Source of the DNA: a bacterium
GTDB lineage: Bacteria > Bacillota > Clostridia > Oscillospirales > Oscillospiraceae
Length of the DNA stretch: 64,000 nucleotides
Assembly (NCBI GenBank): GCA_004560375.1
Contig: SFVC01000006.1
Coordinates: 1-64,000 of the forward strand
Direction: 5' to 3'
Part shown: positions 7,454 to 17,588 of the stretch, piece by piece
Numbering within the stretch: position 1 is the first letter of the stretch
Layout: every line of letters begins with the position of its first letter
The notes under the pieces: generated by a model
What the model saw: only the letters and a program-made list of their open reading frames with translations
The model's database searches: none
What the model was told of the DNA's origin: nothing
Program-made: the position numbers and the translations under genes

Positions 7454-7924
7454 GTGCCCAGACGTGGTAACGTACCCAAGCGGGAGGTTTTGCCCGACCC
7501 GCTGTATAATTCCGTCTTAGTCACTAAGCTCGTCAACAGCATCATGCTGGACGGCAAGAAGGGCGTGGCCCAGAAGGTCGTCTACGGTGCCTTTGACATC
7601 ATCAAGGATAAGACCGGCAAAGAGCCCCTGGAGGTGTTCACCACCGCCATCGAGAACATCATGCCGTCCCTGGAGACCAAGTCCCGCCGTGTGGGCGGCT
7701 CCACCTACCAGGTTCCCATGGAGGTTCGGCCCGAGCGCCGGCAGACCCTGGGTCTGCGGTGGCTGACCACCTACTCCCGCAACCGCGGCGAGAAGACCAT
7801 GAAGGAGCGGCTGGCCGGCGAGATCATGGACGCGGCCAACAACACCGGCTCCGCCGTGAAGAAGCGCGAGGATACCCACAAGATGGCCGAGGCCAACAAG
7901 GCGTTCGCCCACTATCGCTGGTAA
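7454..7924 (+). CDS. rpsG: 30S ribosomal protein S7
   Basis: Primary 16S rRNA-binding protein nucleating the 30S head. 156 residues, starting with a GTG codon (PRRGNVPKREVLPDPLYNS), ending HKMAEANKAFAHYRW; full family length. The GTG is fixed by an AAGGAGGG site (7438-7446) and by the family's usual N terminus. A 195-base structured spacer separates it from rpsL; fusA follows after 21 bases. Confidence 0.98.
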   Translation: MPRRGNVPKREVLPDPLYNSVLVTKLVNSIMLDGKKGVAQKVVYGAFDIIKDKTGKEPLEVFTTAIENIMPSLETKSRRVGGSTYQVPMEVRPERRQTLGLRWLTTYSRNRGEKTMKERLAGEIMDAANNTGSAVKKREDTHKMAEANKAFAHYRW

Positions 7925-7945
7925 GGACGGAGGACACAGACCAAA

Positions 7946-10051
7946 ATGGCGAGAAAAGTTTCTCTGGAAAATACCAGAAATATCGGCATCATGGCCCACA
8001 TCGACGCCGGTAAAACCACCACGACCGAGCGTATTTTGTACTACACCGGCGTGAACTACAAGATCGGCGAGACCCATGACGGCACCGCCACCATGGACTG
8101 GATGGCCCAGGAGCAGGAGCGGGGCATCACCATCACCTCCGCCGCCACCACCTGCTACTGGAAGGGCACCAAGGATCAGTTCCCCCAGACCCGGATCAAC
8201 ATCATCGACACCCCGGGCCACGTGGACTTCACCGTGGAGGTGGAGCGTTCCCTGCGGGTGCTGGACGGCTCTGTCACCGTCATGTGCGCCAAGGGCGGCG
8301 TGGAGCCCCAGTCCGAGACCGTGTGGCGTCAGGCGGATCACTACAAGGTGCCCCGCATGATCTACGTCAACAAGATGGACATCATGGGCGCCGACTTCTT
8401 CAACGTGCTCCACATGATCCACGACCGGCTCAAGGCCAACGCCGTGCCCATCCAGCTCCCCATCGGCAAGGAGGAGACCTTCAAGGGCATCATCGACCTG
8501 GTGGAGATGAAAGCCGACATCTACTACGATGAGATGGGCAAGGATATGCGGGTGGAGGACATCCCCGCCGATATGATGGAGCTGGCCCAGGAGTACCGCA
8601 CCAAGCTGGTGGACGCCTGCGCCGACATCGACGAGGAGATCATGGAGCTGGCTCTGGAGGAGCAGCCCATCCCCACCGAGCTGCTCCGGAAGGCCCTGCG
8701 CCGGGGCACCATCGACAACCTGCTGGTGCCCGTGGTGTGCGGCACCTCTTACCGCAACAAGGGCGTGCAGAAGCTGTTGGACGCGATTGTGGACTTCATG
8801 CCCTCCCCCGTGGACATCCCGCCCATCAAGGGCGTGAACCCGGACACCGAGGAGGAAGAGGATCGCCCGTCCTCCGACGACGAGCCCTTCTCCGCCCTGG
8901 CCTTCAAGATCGCCACCGACCCGTTTGTGGGCCGGCTGTCCTTCATCCGGGTCTATTCCGGCACGCTGAACACCGGCACCCAGGTGCTCAACTCCACCAA
9001 GAAGCAGAAGGAGCGCATCGGCCGCATCCTTCAGATGCACGCCAACCACCGGGAGGATATCGAGACCGTGTACGCCGGCGACATCGCCGCCGTCATCGGC
9101 CTGAAGAATTCCACCACCGGCGACACGCTGTGTGACGAGAAGCACCCGGTGATCCTGGAGTCCATGGAGTTCCCCGAGCCCGTGATCCGGGTGGCCATCG
9201 AGCCCAAGACCAAGGCCGGCCAGGAGAAGATGGGCATTGCCCTGATGAAGCTGGCCGAGGAGGACCCCACCTTCAAGACCTACACCGACGAGGAGACGGG
9301 CCAGACCATCATCGCCGGCATGGGCGAGCTCCACCTGGAGATCATCGTGGACCGTCTGCTCCGCGAGTACAAGGTGGAGGCCAACGTGGGCGCCCCCCAG
9401 GTGGCCTACAAGGAGACCATCAAGTCCGCCGTCAAGCAGGACACCAAATACGCCCGCCAGTCCGGCGGCAAGGGCCAGTACGGCCACGTCGTCCTGGAGG
9501 TGGAGCCCAACGAGCCCGGCAAGGGCTATGAGTTCCTCAACGAGATCACCGGCGGCGTCATCCCCAAGGAGTTTATCCCCGCCGTGGACGCGGGCATTCA
9601 GGGGGCCATGCAGGCCGGCGTGCTGGCCGGCTACCCGGTGGTGGACGTGAAGGTTCACCTGGTGTTCGGCTCCTACCACGAGGTGGACTCCTCTGAGATG
9701 GCCTTCAAGATCGCCGGCTCCATGGCCTTCAAGGAGGCCTGCCGCAAGGCCGGGGCCTGCCTGCTGGAGCCCATCATGAAGGTGTCCGTCACCGCCCCCG
9801 ACGACTATCTGGGCAACGTCATCGGCGACCTCACCAGCCGCCGCGGCCAGATCCAGGGCCAGGAGGCCCGATCCGGCGCCACCCAGGTGGACGCCCTGGT
9901 GCCCCTGTCCGAGATGTTCGGCTATGCCACCGACCTGCGCTCCCGCACCCAGGGCCGCGGCCAGTACACCATGGAGCCCCACAGCTACGTGGAGATCCCC
10001 AAGAGCATCGCGGAAAAGATCATCGCCCAGCGCGGGCGGAAAGAGGACTAA
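7946..10051 (+). CDS. fusA: elongation factor G
   Basis: Ribosomal translocase GTPase. 701 residues with all G motifs: AHIDAGKTTT (G1, ~17-26), RGITITSAA (G2), DTPGHVDFT (G3), NKMD (G4). Domains II-V follow, including GMGELHLEIIVDRL and the C-terminal GYATDLRSRTQGRGQYTMEP typical of canonical EF-G rather than EF-G2 or TetM-type proteins. It lies between rpsG and tuf as in most Firmicutes. Confidence 0.98.
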   Translation: MARKVSLENTRNIGIMAHIDAGKTTTTERILYYTGVNYKIGETHDGTATMDWMAQEQERGITITSAATTCYWKGTKDQFPQTRINIIDTPGHVDFTVEVERSLRVLDGSVTVMCAKGGVEPQSETVWRQADHYKVPRMIYVNKMDIMGADFFNVLHMIHDRLKANAVPIQLPIGKEETFKGIIDLVEMKADIYYDEMGKDMRVEDIPADMMELAQEYRTKLVDACADIDEEIMELALEEQPIPTELLRKALRRGTIDNLLVPVVCGTSYRNKGVQKLLDAIVDFMPSPVDIPPIKGVNPDTEEEEDRPSSDDEPFSALAFKIATDPFVGRLSFIRVYSGTLNTGTQVLNSTKKQKERIGRILQMHANHREDIETVYAGDIAAVIGLKNSTTGDTLCDEKHPVILESMEFPEPVIRVAIEPKTKAGQEKMGIALMKLAEEDPTFKTYTDEETGQTIIAGMGELHLEIIVDRLLREYKVEANVGAPQVAYKETIKSAVKQDTKYARQSGGKGQYGHVVLEVEPNEPGKGYEFLNEITGGVIPKEFIPAVDAGIQGAMQAGVLAGYPVVDVKVHLVFGSYHEVDSSEMAFKIAGSMAFKEACRKAGACLLEPIMKVSVTAPDDYLGNVIGDLTSRRGQIQGQEARSGATQVDALVPLSEMFGYATDLRSRTQGRGQYTMEPHSYVEIPKSIAEKIIAQRGRKED

Positions 10052-10059
10052 AATAGTAG

Positions 10060-10088
10060 TTGCAATTTCCGCCGCTATGGGATAGAAT
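10060..10088 (+). promoter_or_regulatory. internal promoter for tuf
   Basis: TTGCAA, 17 bp, TAGAAT in the fusA-tuf gap, 64 bases before tuf. It allows extra EF-Tu transcription independent of the operon promoter. Confidence 0.6.
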
Positions 10089-10152
10089 AATTCCATCATA
10101 GTTTTTTCTTTCACAAATTTAAACTTTAACCAGATTAAGGAGGAAACCCAAA

Positions 10153-11355
<1,203 letters not shown>

Positions 11356-11376
11356 TCCAGCCCCATAACGCAATAA

Positions 11377-11411
11377 ACCGTCCCCGCCCAGATGGGCGGG
11401 GACGGTTTTTG
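11377..11411. terminator. terminator between tuf and the convergent ABC operon
   Basis: ACCGTCCCCGCCCA-ga-TGGGCGGGGACGGT stem with TTTTT on the tuf side. Confidence 0.88.
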
Positions 11412-11422
11412 CCTTGCTTGCC

Positions 11423-13624
11423 TTAATCCAATTCAAACTGCCCGGTGTAGAGCTGGTAGTACCGGCCCTGCTCCTCCATGAGCTGGGCATGGCTGCCCTT
11501 CTCCATGATCTCGCCGTGCTCAATCACCACGATGCAGTCCGCGTTTCGCACGGTGGACAGCCGGTGGGCGATGACAAACACCGTCCGCCCCTCCATCAGG
11601 GCGTCCATGCCCTGCTGGATGTGCCGCTCGGTGCGGGTGTCGATGGAGGACGTGGCCTCGTCCAGCACCATGATGGGCGGGTCTTTCACCGCCGCCCGGG
11701 CAATGGACAGCAGCTGCCGCTGGCCCTGGGACAGGTTGGTCCCGTCCCCCGTCAGCATGGTCTGGTAGCCCTCCGGCAGGCGGCGGATAAAGCCGTCGGC
11801 GTTGGCGGTCTTGGCGGCGCTGATGCACTCCTCGTCGGTGGCGTTCAGCCGGCCGTAGCGGATGTTGTCCATCACCGTGCCGGTGAACAGGTGGGTGTCC
11901 TGCAAGACCGCCCCCTGGCTCAGCCGCAGGGAGTCCTTCTCGATGTCCTTCACGTCGATGCCGTCGCAGGTAATAAGGCCCCCCTGGATCTCGTAGAAGC
12001 GGTTGATCAGGTTGGTGACGGTGGTTTTGCCCGCGCCGGTGGAGCCCACAAAGGCGATCTTCTGCCCCGGGTCGGCGTAGACGGACATATCCTTCAGCAC
12101 CGGCTTGCCCTCCACGTAGGAGAAGTCCACATGGCTCAGCCGCACCGCGCCCCGCAGCTCAGTGTAGCAGAACGCCTCCCCGGGGACGTTGCGTACCGCC
12201 CCCCGGATCAGGTGATAGCCCATTTGACCGTCCGGGCCGGGGTACTTCCAGGCCCAGCCGTGGGCGGCCATCTCCCCCGGGGTGATGGGGGTGAGGCCTC
12301 TGTCCGCCTCCAGCCGCACCCACAGGCCGGTTTTGGAGTCCTGCCCGGGGGGGAGCAGCTTCAAAGCGCCGTTCTCCTCGTCCGCCTGGCCCAGCTCGGT
12401 GAGGGCCTCGCCCGCCCCCACCAGCACGGGCACCAGGGTGAGGCCGCAGTCCCGGGGCACCTTCCAGGCCCAGCTTTTGGGCCGGCCCTGGCCGCTGAAT
12501 TTGGACAGGGATCCGTTGGCGTCCTTCTCCACCGGCACCAGGGTGACCCGGCCCCGATCCACCTCGGGATCGGCGTCCATGACGGCGAAGATGCGCTCCG
12601 CCCCCGCCATGGCGGACAGCAGGGAGTTCATCTGCATGGAGATCTGGTTGATGGGCTGGGTGACCTGCTGGTTGTACTTCAGGTAGGTCACCAGGGAGCC
12701 CAGGGTGAAGCCCACGTTCACGCCGGCGCTCATGGCCAGGGCGGCCCCCAGCACGGCGGTGACGGCGTAGCCGATATAGGTCAGGTTGGAGGCCACGGGC
12801 ATGATGGCGGAGGAGTAGAACCCGGCCTGGCTGGCCGCCGTCCGGTACTCCTCGTTGAGGGTCTGGAACCGGGCCTTGGCCTGTTCCTCATGGTTGAAGG
12901 CCTTGACCACCTTCATGCCCTCGATCATCTCCTGGATATTGCCGTTCACCGCGCCTAACGCGGCCTGCTGCTTAGAGAAATACCTCCGGCTGCGCTTGCC
13001 GAACACGGCGAACACCGCCATGACGGCCCCCAGCATCACCACAGAGGCCAAAAACAGCAGGGGGGACAGGGTGATCATCATGACCACCACGCCCACAAAG
13101 GTGACCACGCTGGAGATGAGCTGCACCACCGACTGTTCCAGGGCCATCTGCACGTTGTCCGCGTCGTTGGTGAAGCGGCTCATGAGCTCGCCGTGGGTGT
13201 GGGCGTCGAAGTAGCTCAGGGGCAGCTCCTGGAGCTTGTCGAACAGCTCCTTCCGCATCCGGTTGCAGCCCTTTTGAGCCAGCTGGGCCATCAGGTTGGC
13301 CTGGATATAGGAACATACCGACGCCAGAAGGTAGGCGGCCATGAGCCGCAGGCAGGAAACCGCCAGCTCAGGCCATTGGGCCTGGCCCGCCGCCCAGGCG
13401 CTGGTGATCCCGTCGATGATGGGCTTTTGCAGGTAGGTGGCCGCCACCCCCAGCAGGGCGGACGCCACCACGCTGACCAGCGCCGCCGCCAGCAGGACGG
13501 GCCGGTTGGCGATATACTTCACGGTGCGGAGCATCGTGCGGCGCAGATCCTTGGGCTTTCCATAGCCGCCGCGGGGCCCGCCATGGGGGCCGCCGGGGCC
13601 GTGAGAGCCTTTGTGCTCAGCCAT
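11423..13624 (-). CDS. ABC exporter half-transporter (permease-ATPase), catalytic-site subunit
   Basis: 733 residues: glycine/histidine-rich N terminus (1-25), six-helix membrane domain (~40-340), ATPase domain (~490-733). Walker A GSTGAGKTT (~527), signature LSQGQ (~631, not LSGGQ), Walker B IMVLDE with the catalytic Glu present. Between the two domains, ~358-487, is an extra segment of about 130 residues absent from ordinary half-transporters. It carries internal repeats (TLVPV at ~361 and ~396; WAWKVP at ~385 and WAWKYP at ~457). It overlaps the next ABC gene by 8 bases; together they resemble BmrCD/LmrCD-type multidrug heterodimers. Confidence 0.9.
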   Translation of the reverse strand: MAEHKGSHGPGGPHGGPRGGYGKPKDLRRTMLRTVKYIANRPVLLAAALVSVVASALLGVAATYLQKPIIDGITSAWAAGQAQWPELAVSCLRLMAAYLLASVCSYIQANLMAQLAQKGCNRMRKELFDKLQELPLSYFDAHTHGELMSRFTNDADNVQMALEQSVVQLISSVVTFVGVVVMMITLSPLLFLASVVMLGAVMAVFAVFGKRSRRYFSKQQAALGAVNGNIQEMIEGMKVVKAFNHEEQAKARFQTLNEEYRTAASQAGFYSSAIMPVASNLTYIGYAVTAVLGAALAMSAGVNVGFTLGSLVTYLKYNQQVTQPINQISMQMNSLLSAMAGAERIFAVMDADPEVDRGRVTLVPVEKDANGSLSKFSGQGRPKSWAWKVPRDCGLTLVPVLVGAGEALTELGQADEENGALKLLPPGQDSKTGLWVRLEADRGLTPITPGEMAAHGWAWKYPGPDGQMGYHLIRGAVRNVPGEAFCYTELRGAVRLSHVDFSYVEGKPVLKDMSVYADPGQKIAFVGSTGAGKTTVTNLINRFYEIQGGLITCDGIDVKDIEKDSLRLSQGAVLQDTHLFTGTVMDNIRYGRLNATDEECISAAKTANADGFIRRLPEGYQTMLTGDGTNLSQGQRQLLSIARAAVKDPPIMVLDEATSSIDTRTERHIQQGMDALMEGRTVFVIAHRLSTVRNADCIVVIEHGEIMEKGSHAQLMEEQGRYYQLYTGQFELD

Positions 13625-15362
13625 TGCCGTCCCCTCCTTCCTGTTGGGAGTCGTAGATCTCGCGATAGATTTTGCTGGTTTCCATCAGCTCGTCGTGGGT
13701 GCCCACGTCGGCCACGGTGCCCTCGTCCAGCACCACGATCTTGTCGGCATACTGCACCGAACTGATGCGCTGGGCGATGATGATGACGGTGGTACCCTTC
13801 AGGTTGTCCCGGAAGGACTCCCGGATGCGGCCCTCGGTGGCGGAGTCCACGGCGGAGGTGGAGTCGTCCAGAATGAGCACCGCCGGCTTTCGCACCATGG
13901 CCCGGGCGATGCACAAACGCTGCTTCTGCCCGCCGGACACGTTGACGCCCCCCTGCTCCAGGTAGGTGTCAAGGCCCTCGGGGAAGGACTGGATAAAGTC
14001 GTAGGCCTGGGCGTCCCTGGCCGCCTGGATCAGCTCCTCCTCGGTGGCGTTTTCATTGCCCCAGAGGAGGTTCTCCCGGATGGTGCCGGAGAACAGCACG
14101 TTGTTTTGCAGCACCATGCCGATGCGCCCCCGGAGGCCGTCCAGCGGGTAGTCCCGCACGTCCAGCCCGTCCACCAGCACCTGGCCCCGGTGCACGTCGT
14201 AAAACCGGGGGATCAGGTTCACCAGGGAGGACTTGCCGGTGCCGGTGCCACCCACGATGGCCACGAACTGTCCGGGTTCCACCGTCAGGTTGATGTTTTT
14301 CAGCACGTCCTCCCCCGCCCCCTCGGTCTGGTAGCGGAAGGACACGTCCTTGAACTCCACCCGGCCCCTGGGCGCGGGCAGGGTCTGCTGCGCCCCGTCG
14401 GTGACGGAGGGCTGGGTGTCGATGACCTCAAACACCCGGCGGAGGGAGGCCTGGGAGCGGGTGAGCTGGAGGACGGCCATGCCCACCATCATGATGGACA
14501 TGAGGATCTGCATGATATAGTCCAGCACGGTCTGGAGGTAGCCCAGATCCATCTCCAGCCCCAGCACCATCTGGCCGCCGAAGTAGAGCACCAGCACGGT
14601 GGCGGCGGCCATGCAGATCATCATCACCGGCTGGATGGCCACCATGCGGAGCACCGCCCGCAGGCCGGCGGCGGTGAACCCGTCGTTGGCGTCCAGGAAC
14701 TTCTCCCGCTCCCGATCCTCCCGGACGTAGGATTTCACCACACGCACGGCGATGAGGTTTTCCTGCACCCGTTCGTTGAGGTGATCCAGGGCCTTCTGCA
14801 TCTTCTCGAACAGGGGGAAACAGATCTTCATCAGGATCAGCAGCGCCACCGCCATGATGGGCAGGATCACCAGCACCACCAGGGCCAGCTTGGGGTTGAT
14901 GGACAGGGTGAGCACCACGCTGGCGACGAGCATGGTCACCGCCCGAATGAGGATCCGCAGGCAGATCATGGCGGTGGTCTGGATATTGGTGACGTCGTTG
15001 GTCATCCGGGTGATGAGGGAGGAGGAGGAAAATTTGTCGATGTCGGCGAAGGAGAAGGAGGCCACCCGCTCGAACTCCGCCCGGCGCAGGTTGGCGCCCA
15101 GCCCCTGGGCGGCGTTGGTGGCGCACTTGGCCGCCGCCGCGCCGGTGAAGGTGGCCGCCAGGGCCACCACCACCATCAGCGCCCCGGACTGCCAGATGGG
15201 GGCCATATCCTCCTTCAGGATACCCTCGTTGATGATCCGGGCCATGAGCAGGGGGATGATCAGCTGGCAGACGGTCTCCACAATCACCAGCAGCGGGGAG
15301 CCGATGACATACCGCTCATAGCCCTTCATGTAAGAGGCGATGCGTTTTAACAAGTCCTGCAC
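13617..15362 (-). CDS. ABC exporter half-transporter (permease-ATPase), degenerate-site subunit
   Basis: 581 residues: membrane domain 1-305 and ATPase domain ~335-581. Walker A GGTGTGKSS (~371), canonical signature VSGGQ (~475), Walker B VLILDD: Asp500 stands where the catalytic Glu is expected. That substitution marks the degenerate nucleotide site of heterodimeric type IV exporters (BmrC, TM287). The partner at 11423-13624 has the Glu, so the pair should form one consensus and one degenerate site. The start overlaps the MarR gene by 16 bases. Substrate unknown; drugs or lipids are plausible. Confidence 0.92.
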   Translation of the reverse strand: MQDLLKRIASYMKGYERYVIGSPLLVIVETVCQLIIPLLMARIINEGILKEDMAPIWQSGALMVVVALAATFTGAAAAKCATNAAQGLGANLRRAEFERVASFSFADIDKFSSSSLITRMTNDVTNIQTTAMICLRILIRAVTMLVASVVLTLSINPKLALVVLVILPIMAVALLILMKICFPLFEKMQKALDHLNERVQENLIAVRVVKSYVREDREREKFLDANDGFTAAGLRAVLRMVAIQPVMMICMAAATVLVLYFGGQMVLGLEMDLGYLQTVLDYIMQILMSIMMVGMAVLQLTRSQASLRRVFEVIDTQPSVTDGAQQTLPAPRGRVEFKDVSFRYQTEGAGEDVLKNINLTVEPGQFVAIVGGTGTGKSSLVNLIPRFYDVHRGQVLVDGLDVRDYPLDGLRGRIGMVLQNNVLFSGTIRENLLWGNENATEEELIQAARDAQAYDFIQSFPEGLDTYLEQGGVNVSGGQKQRLCIARAMVRKPAVLILDDSTSAVDSATEGRIRESFRDNLKGTTVIIIAQRISSVQYADKIVVLDEGTVADVGTHDELMETSKIYREIYDSQQEGGDGNG

Positions 15363-15877
15363 TTCCTTTCAAAAGGGTCTGGGGGAGGGTCGGTTGGCGG
15401 GCCCAGGGGATCATGGGGCGGATCCTGCCGCTTGTCCCCGCCGATCTGGTACAGATTGGCCAGCATCCGGCTGTGGAGCTGCCGCAGCTGCTCCCGCTCC
15501 TCCCGGGTGAAGCCCGCGTACATATGGGCGTCCACCTGCCGGAAGGCGTCCATCCCCTGGGCGATGGCGTCCCGCCCCTTTTGGGTGATGGAGATCCGGT
15601 TGCGCCGGGTGTCCTTCTCGTCGGTGCGGCGCTCCACGTAGCCCTGCCGCTCCAACACCTTCAGCGACGCGGCCACCGTGGGCGGCGCGCTGTGGAGCCG
15701 GTCGGCCAGCTCCTTCTGGGTGGGGGCCTGCTCCGGGTCGTCGGGGAGGCGGAACAGCTCCAGCAGCAGCCGGGGGGAGCCGATATCCCGTAGGCCCCGG
15801 GCGCTGAGGGCGGCGGTGCAGGCGTTGTGGTGGGCCCGCATGAGCTGGTGGAGCAGCAGGCCGGACGGATCGTCCAT
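15347..15877 (-). CDS. MarR-family transcriptional regulator
   Basis: 176 residues. Winged-helix core with PTQKELADRLHSAPPTVAASLKVLERQGYVERRTDEKDTRRNRISIT (~52-98 region), the MarR recognition helix and wing. The proline-rich C-terminal tail (~150-176) is unusual. First gene of an operon with the two ABC half-transporters, overlapping the second by 16 bases; the operator at 15900-15920 covers its own start region. Inference: a ligand-responsive repressor of the exporter and of itself. Confidence 0.92.
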   Translation of the reverse strand: MDDPSGLLLHQLMRAHHNACTAALSARGLRDIGSPRLLLELFRLPDDPEQAPTQKELADRLHSAPPTVAASLKVLERQGYVERRTDEKDTRRNRISITQKGRDAIAQGMDAFRQVDAHMYAGFTREEREQLRQLHSRMLANLYQIGGDKRQDPPHDPLGPPTDPPPDPFERKCRTC

Positions 15878-15899
15878 AGGGAACCCTCCTAAATCGTTC

Positions 15900-15953
15900 G
15901 CACACTAATGATTAGCGTGCTCTCTATTTTACCCGGTACAGCGGAAAAGTCAA
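15900..15953 (-). promoter_or_regulatory. MarR operon promoter with palindromic operator
   Basis: Reading leftward: TTGACT (15948-15953), 16-bp spacer, TAAAAT (15926-15931). The palindrome GCACACTAAT-g-ATTAGCGTGC (15900-15920, 9 of 10 matches) lies at the expected start site. Its shape and position fit MarR autorepression. Confidence 0.8.
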
Positions 15954-16006
15954 CCCCCAAAATAAAAACAATGTAATAATTTTTCCCAGCCCCCGGCCAG
16001 GGGATG

Positions 16007-16042
16007 CAAAACAGCCCTCCGGCGGCGCCGGAGGGCTGTTTT
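16007..16042. terminator. terminator of asnS
   Basis: ACAGCCCTCCGGC-ggc-GCCGGAGGGCTGT with A4 and T4 flanks, directly after the asnS stop. Confidence 0.75.
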
Positions 16043-16048
16043 ATGGGG

Positions 16049-17443
16049 TCAAAATTCCGCGTTGCCTACAGTGCGGGGGTGGAGCTCCACATCCCGGATG
16101 TTGCTGATGCCCGTCAGGTACATCACCATCCGCTCGAAGCCCAGGCCGAAGCCCGCGTGGCGGCAGGAGCCGTACCGCCGCAGATCCAGGTACCACCAGT
16201 AGTCCTCGGGGTTCAGGCCCAGCTCCGCCATGCGCTGTTCCAGCACGTCGATGCGCTCCTCGCGCTGGGAGCCGCCGATGATCTCCCCGATCCCCGGCAC
16301 CAGACAGTCGGCGGCGGCCACCGTCTTGCCGTCGTCGTTCAGGCGCATATAGAACGCCTTGATGTCCTTGGGGTAGTCGGTGACGAACACCGGCTTCTGG
16401 TACACCTGCTCGGTGAGGTACCGCTCGTGCTCGGTCTGGAGGTCGCAGCCCCAGTCCACCTTGTAGTCGAACTTGTCGTTGTTCTTTTTGAGAATCTCCA
16501 CCGCGTCGGTGTAGCTCACCCGGGCGAAGTCGGAGGAGGCCACGTGCTGTAAGCGCTCCACCAGCCCCTTGTCCACGAAGGAGTTGAAGAAGGCCATCTC
16601 GTCGGGGCACTTGTCCATCACGGTGTTGATGATATACTTGATCATGGCCTCGGCCACGTCCATGTCGTCCGCCAGGTCGGCGAAGGCCATCTCCGGCTCG
16701 ATCATCCAGAACTCGGCGGCGTGGCGCTGGGTGTTGGAGTTCTCCGCCCGGAAGGTGGGGCCGAAGGTGTACACGCTGCCGAAGGCCATGGCGAAGTTCT
16801 CCGCGTTGAGCTGGCCGGACACGGTGAGGTTGGCCCGCTTGCCGAAGAAGTCCTTCGACCAGTCCACGCTGCCGTCCTCCAGCCGGGGCGGGTTGTTCAT
16901 GTCCAGGGTGGTGACCTGGAACATCTCCCCGGCGCCCTCGCAGTCGGAGGCGGTGATGATGGGGGTGTGGATATACACAAAGCCCCTGTCCTGGAAGAAG
17001 CAGTGGATGGCGTGGGCGGCCACCGAGCGCACCCGGAAGGCGGCGGAGAACAGGTTGGTGCGGGGCCGCAGGTGCTGGATCGTCCGCAGGTATTCCACGC
17101 TGTGGCGCTTTTTCTGGAGGGGATATTCCGGAGCGGACACGCCCTCCACCGCGATGGAGGCGGCCTTGATCTCCAGGGGCTGCTTGGCCTCCGGCGTGAG
17201 CACCACCGTGCCGGTGACGACGAGGGCGGCGCCCACATTCTGCCCGGCGATGTCCTTATAGTTGTCCAGGGCGTTGGCGTCCATGACCACCTGGAGGTTC
17301 TTGAAGCAGGAGCCGTCGTTGAGCTCGATGAAGCCGAAGGTTTTCATGTCCCGGATGGTGCGGGCCCAGCCCATGACGGTGACGGTCTGGCCGTCCAGGC
17401 GTTCGCTGTCGGCGAAAACGGAGGCGATGGTGATGCGTTCCAT
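16049..17443 (-). CDS. asnS: asparagine--tRNA ligase
   Basis: Charges tRNA-Asn with asparagine (class IIb synthetase). 464 residues: N-terminal OB-fold anticodon domain (VTVMGWARTIRDMKTFGFIELNDGS), class II motif 2 (FRAENSNTQRHAAEFWMIEPE) and motif 3 (GFGLGFERMVMYLTGISNIRDV). The ATG at 17443 begins MERITIASVF and follows GAGGG; longer in-frame upstream codons have no family match. It is monocistronic between its own promoter and terminator. asnA lies 3.4 kb away. Confidence 0.97.
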   Translation of the reverse strand: MERITIASVFADSERLDGQTVTVMGWARTIRDMKTFGFIELNDGSCFKNLQVVMDANALDNYKDIAGQNVGAALVVTGTVVLTPEAKQPLEIKAASIAVEGVSAPEYPLQKKRHSVEYLRTIQHLRPRTNLFSAAFRVRSVAAHAIHCFFQDRGFVYIHTPIITASDCEGAGEMFQVTTLDMNNPPRLEDGSVDWSKDFFGKRANLTVSGQLNAENFAMAFGSVYTFGPTFRAENSNTQRHAAEFWMIEPEMAFADLADDMDVAEAMIKYIINTVMDKCPDEMAFFNSFVDKGLVERLQHVASSDFARVSYTDAVEILKKNNDKFDYKVDWGCDLQTEHERYLTEQVYQKPVFVTDYPKDIKAFYMRLNDDGKTVAAADCLVPGIGEIIGGSQREERIDVLEQRMAELGLNPEDYWWYLDLRRYGSCRHAGFGLGFERMVMYLTGISNIRDVELHPRTVGNAEF

Positions 17444-17474
17444 ATGCGTTCCCTCGATTCCTGAATGATTTGAC

Positions 17475-17541
17475 GCTCCCGCCCCGCAGGGGCGGGAGCA
17501 AAAGCTTTGCCTTAGTATACCATGTTCTCCGGGTTTTGCAA
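17475..17541 (-). promoter_or_regulatory. asnS promoter and leader hairpin
   Basis: Leftward TTGCAA (17536-17541), 16 bp, TATACT (17514-17519) with TGG before the -10. The leader then contains GCTCCCGCCCC-tgc-GGGGCGGGAGC (17475-17499), 32 bases before the ATG. No room for a T-box. Confidence 0.7.
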
Positions 17542-17551
17542 GAGGGCGGGG

Positions 17552-17580
17552 AGAAAAAGCGCCGCCCCGGAGGGCGGCGC
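17552..17580 (-). terminator. terminator of the DUF5067 gene
   Basis: GCGCCGCCC-tccg-GGGCGGCGC reading leftward, then TTTTTC; right after the stop at 17589. Confidence 0.8.
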
Positions 17581-17588
17581 AGCAGACT

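Noticed and set aside
7517..10114. 865-codon open frame opposite fusA
   Set aside because: Antisense to a certain EF-G gene, composed of Gly/His/Leu/Val-rich repeats; a codon-bias artefact. The same applies to long frames opposite tuf, glgP, cysS, malQ and others.
17475..17507. T-box leader for asnS (and asnA)
   Set aside because: Leaders are only ~60-70 bases and lack a TGGNACCGCG box; only the cysE leader qualifies.
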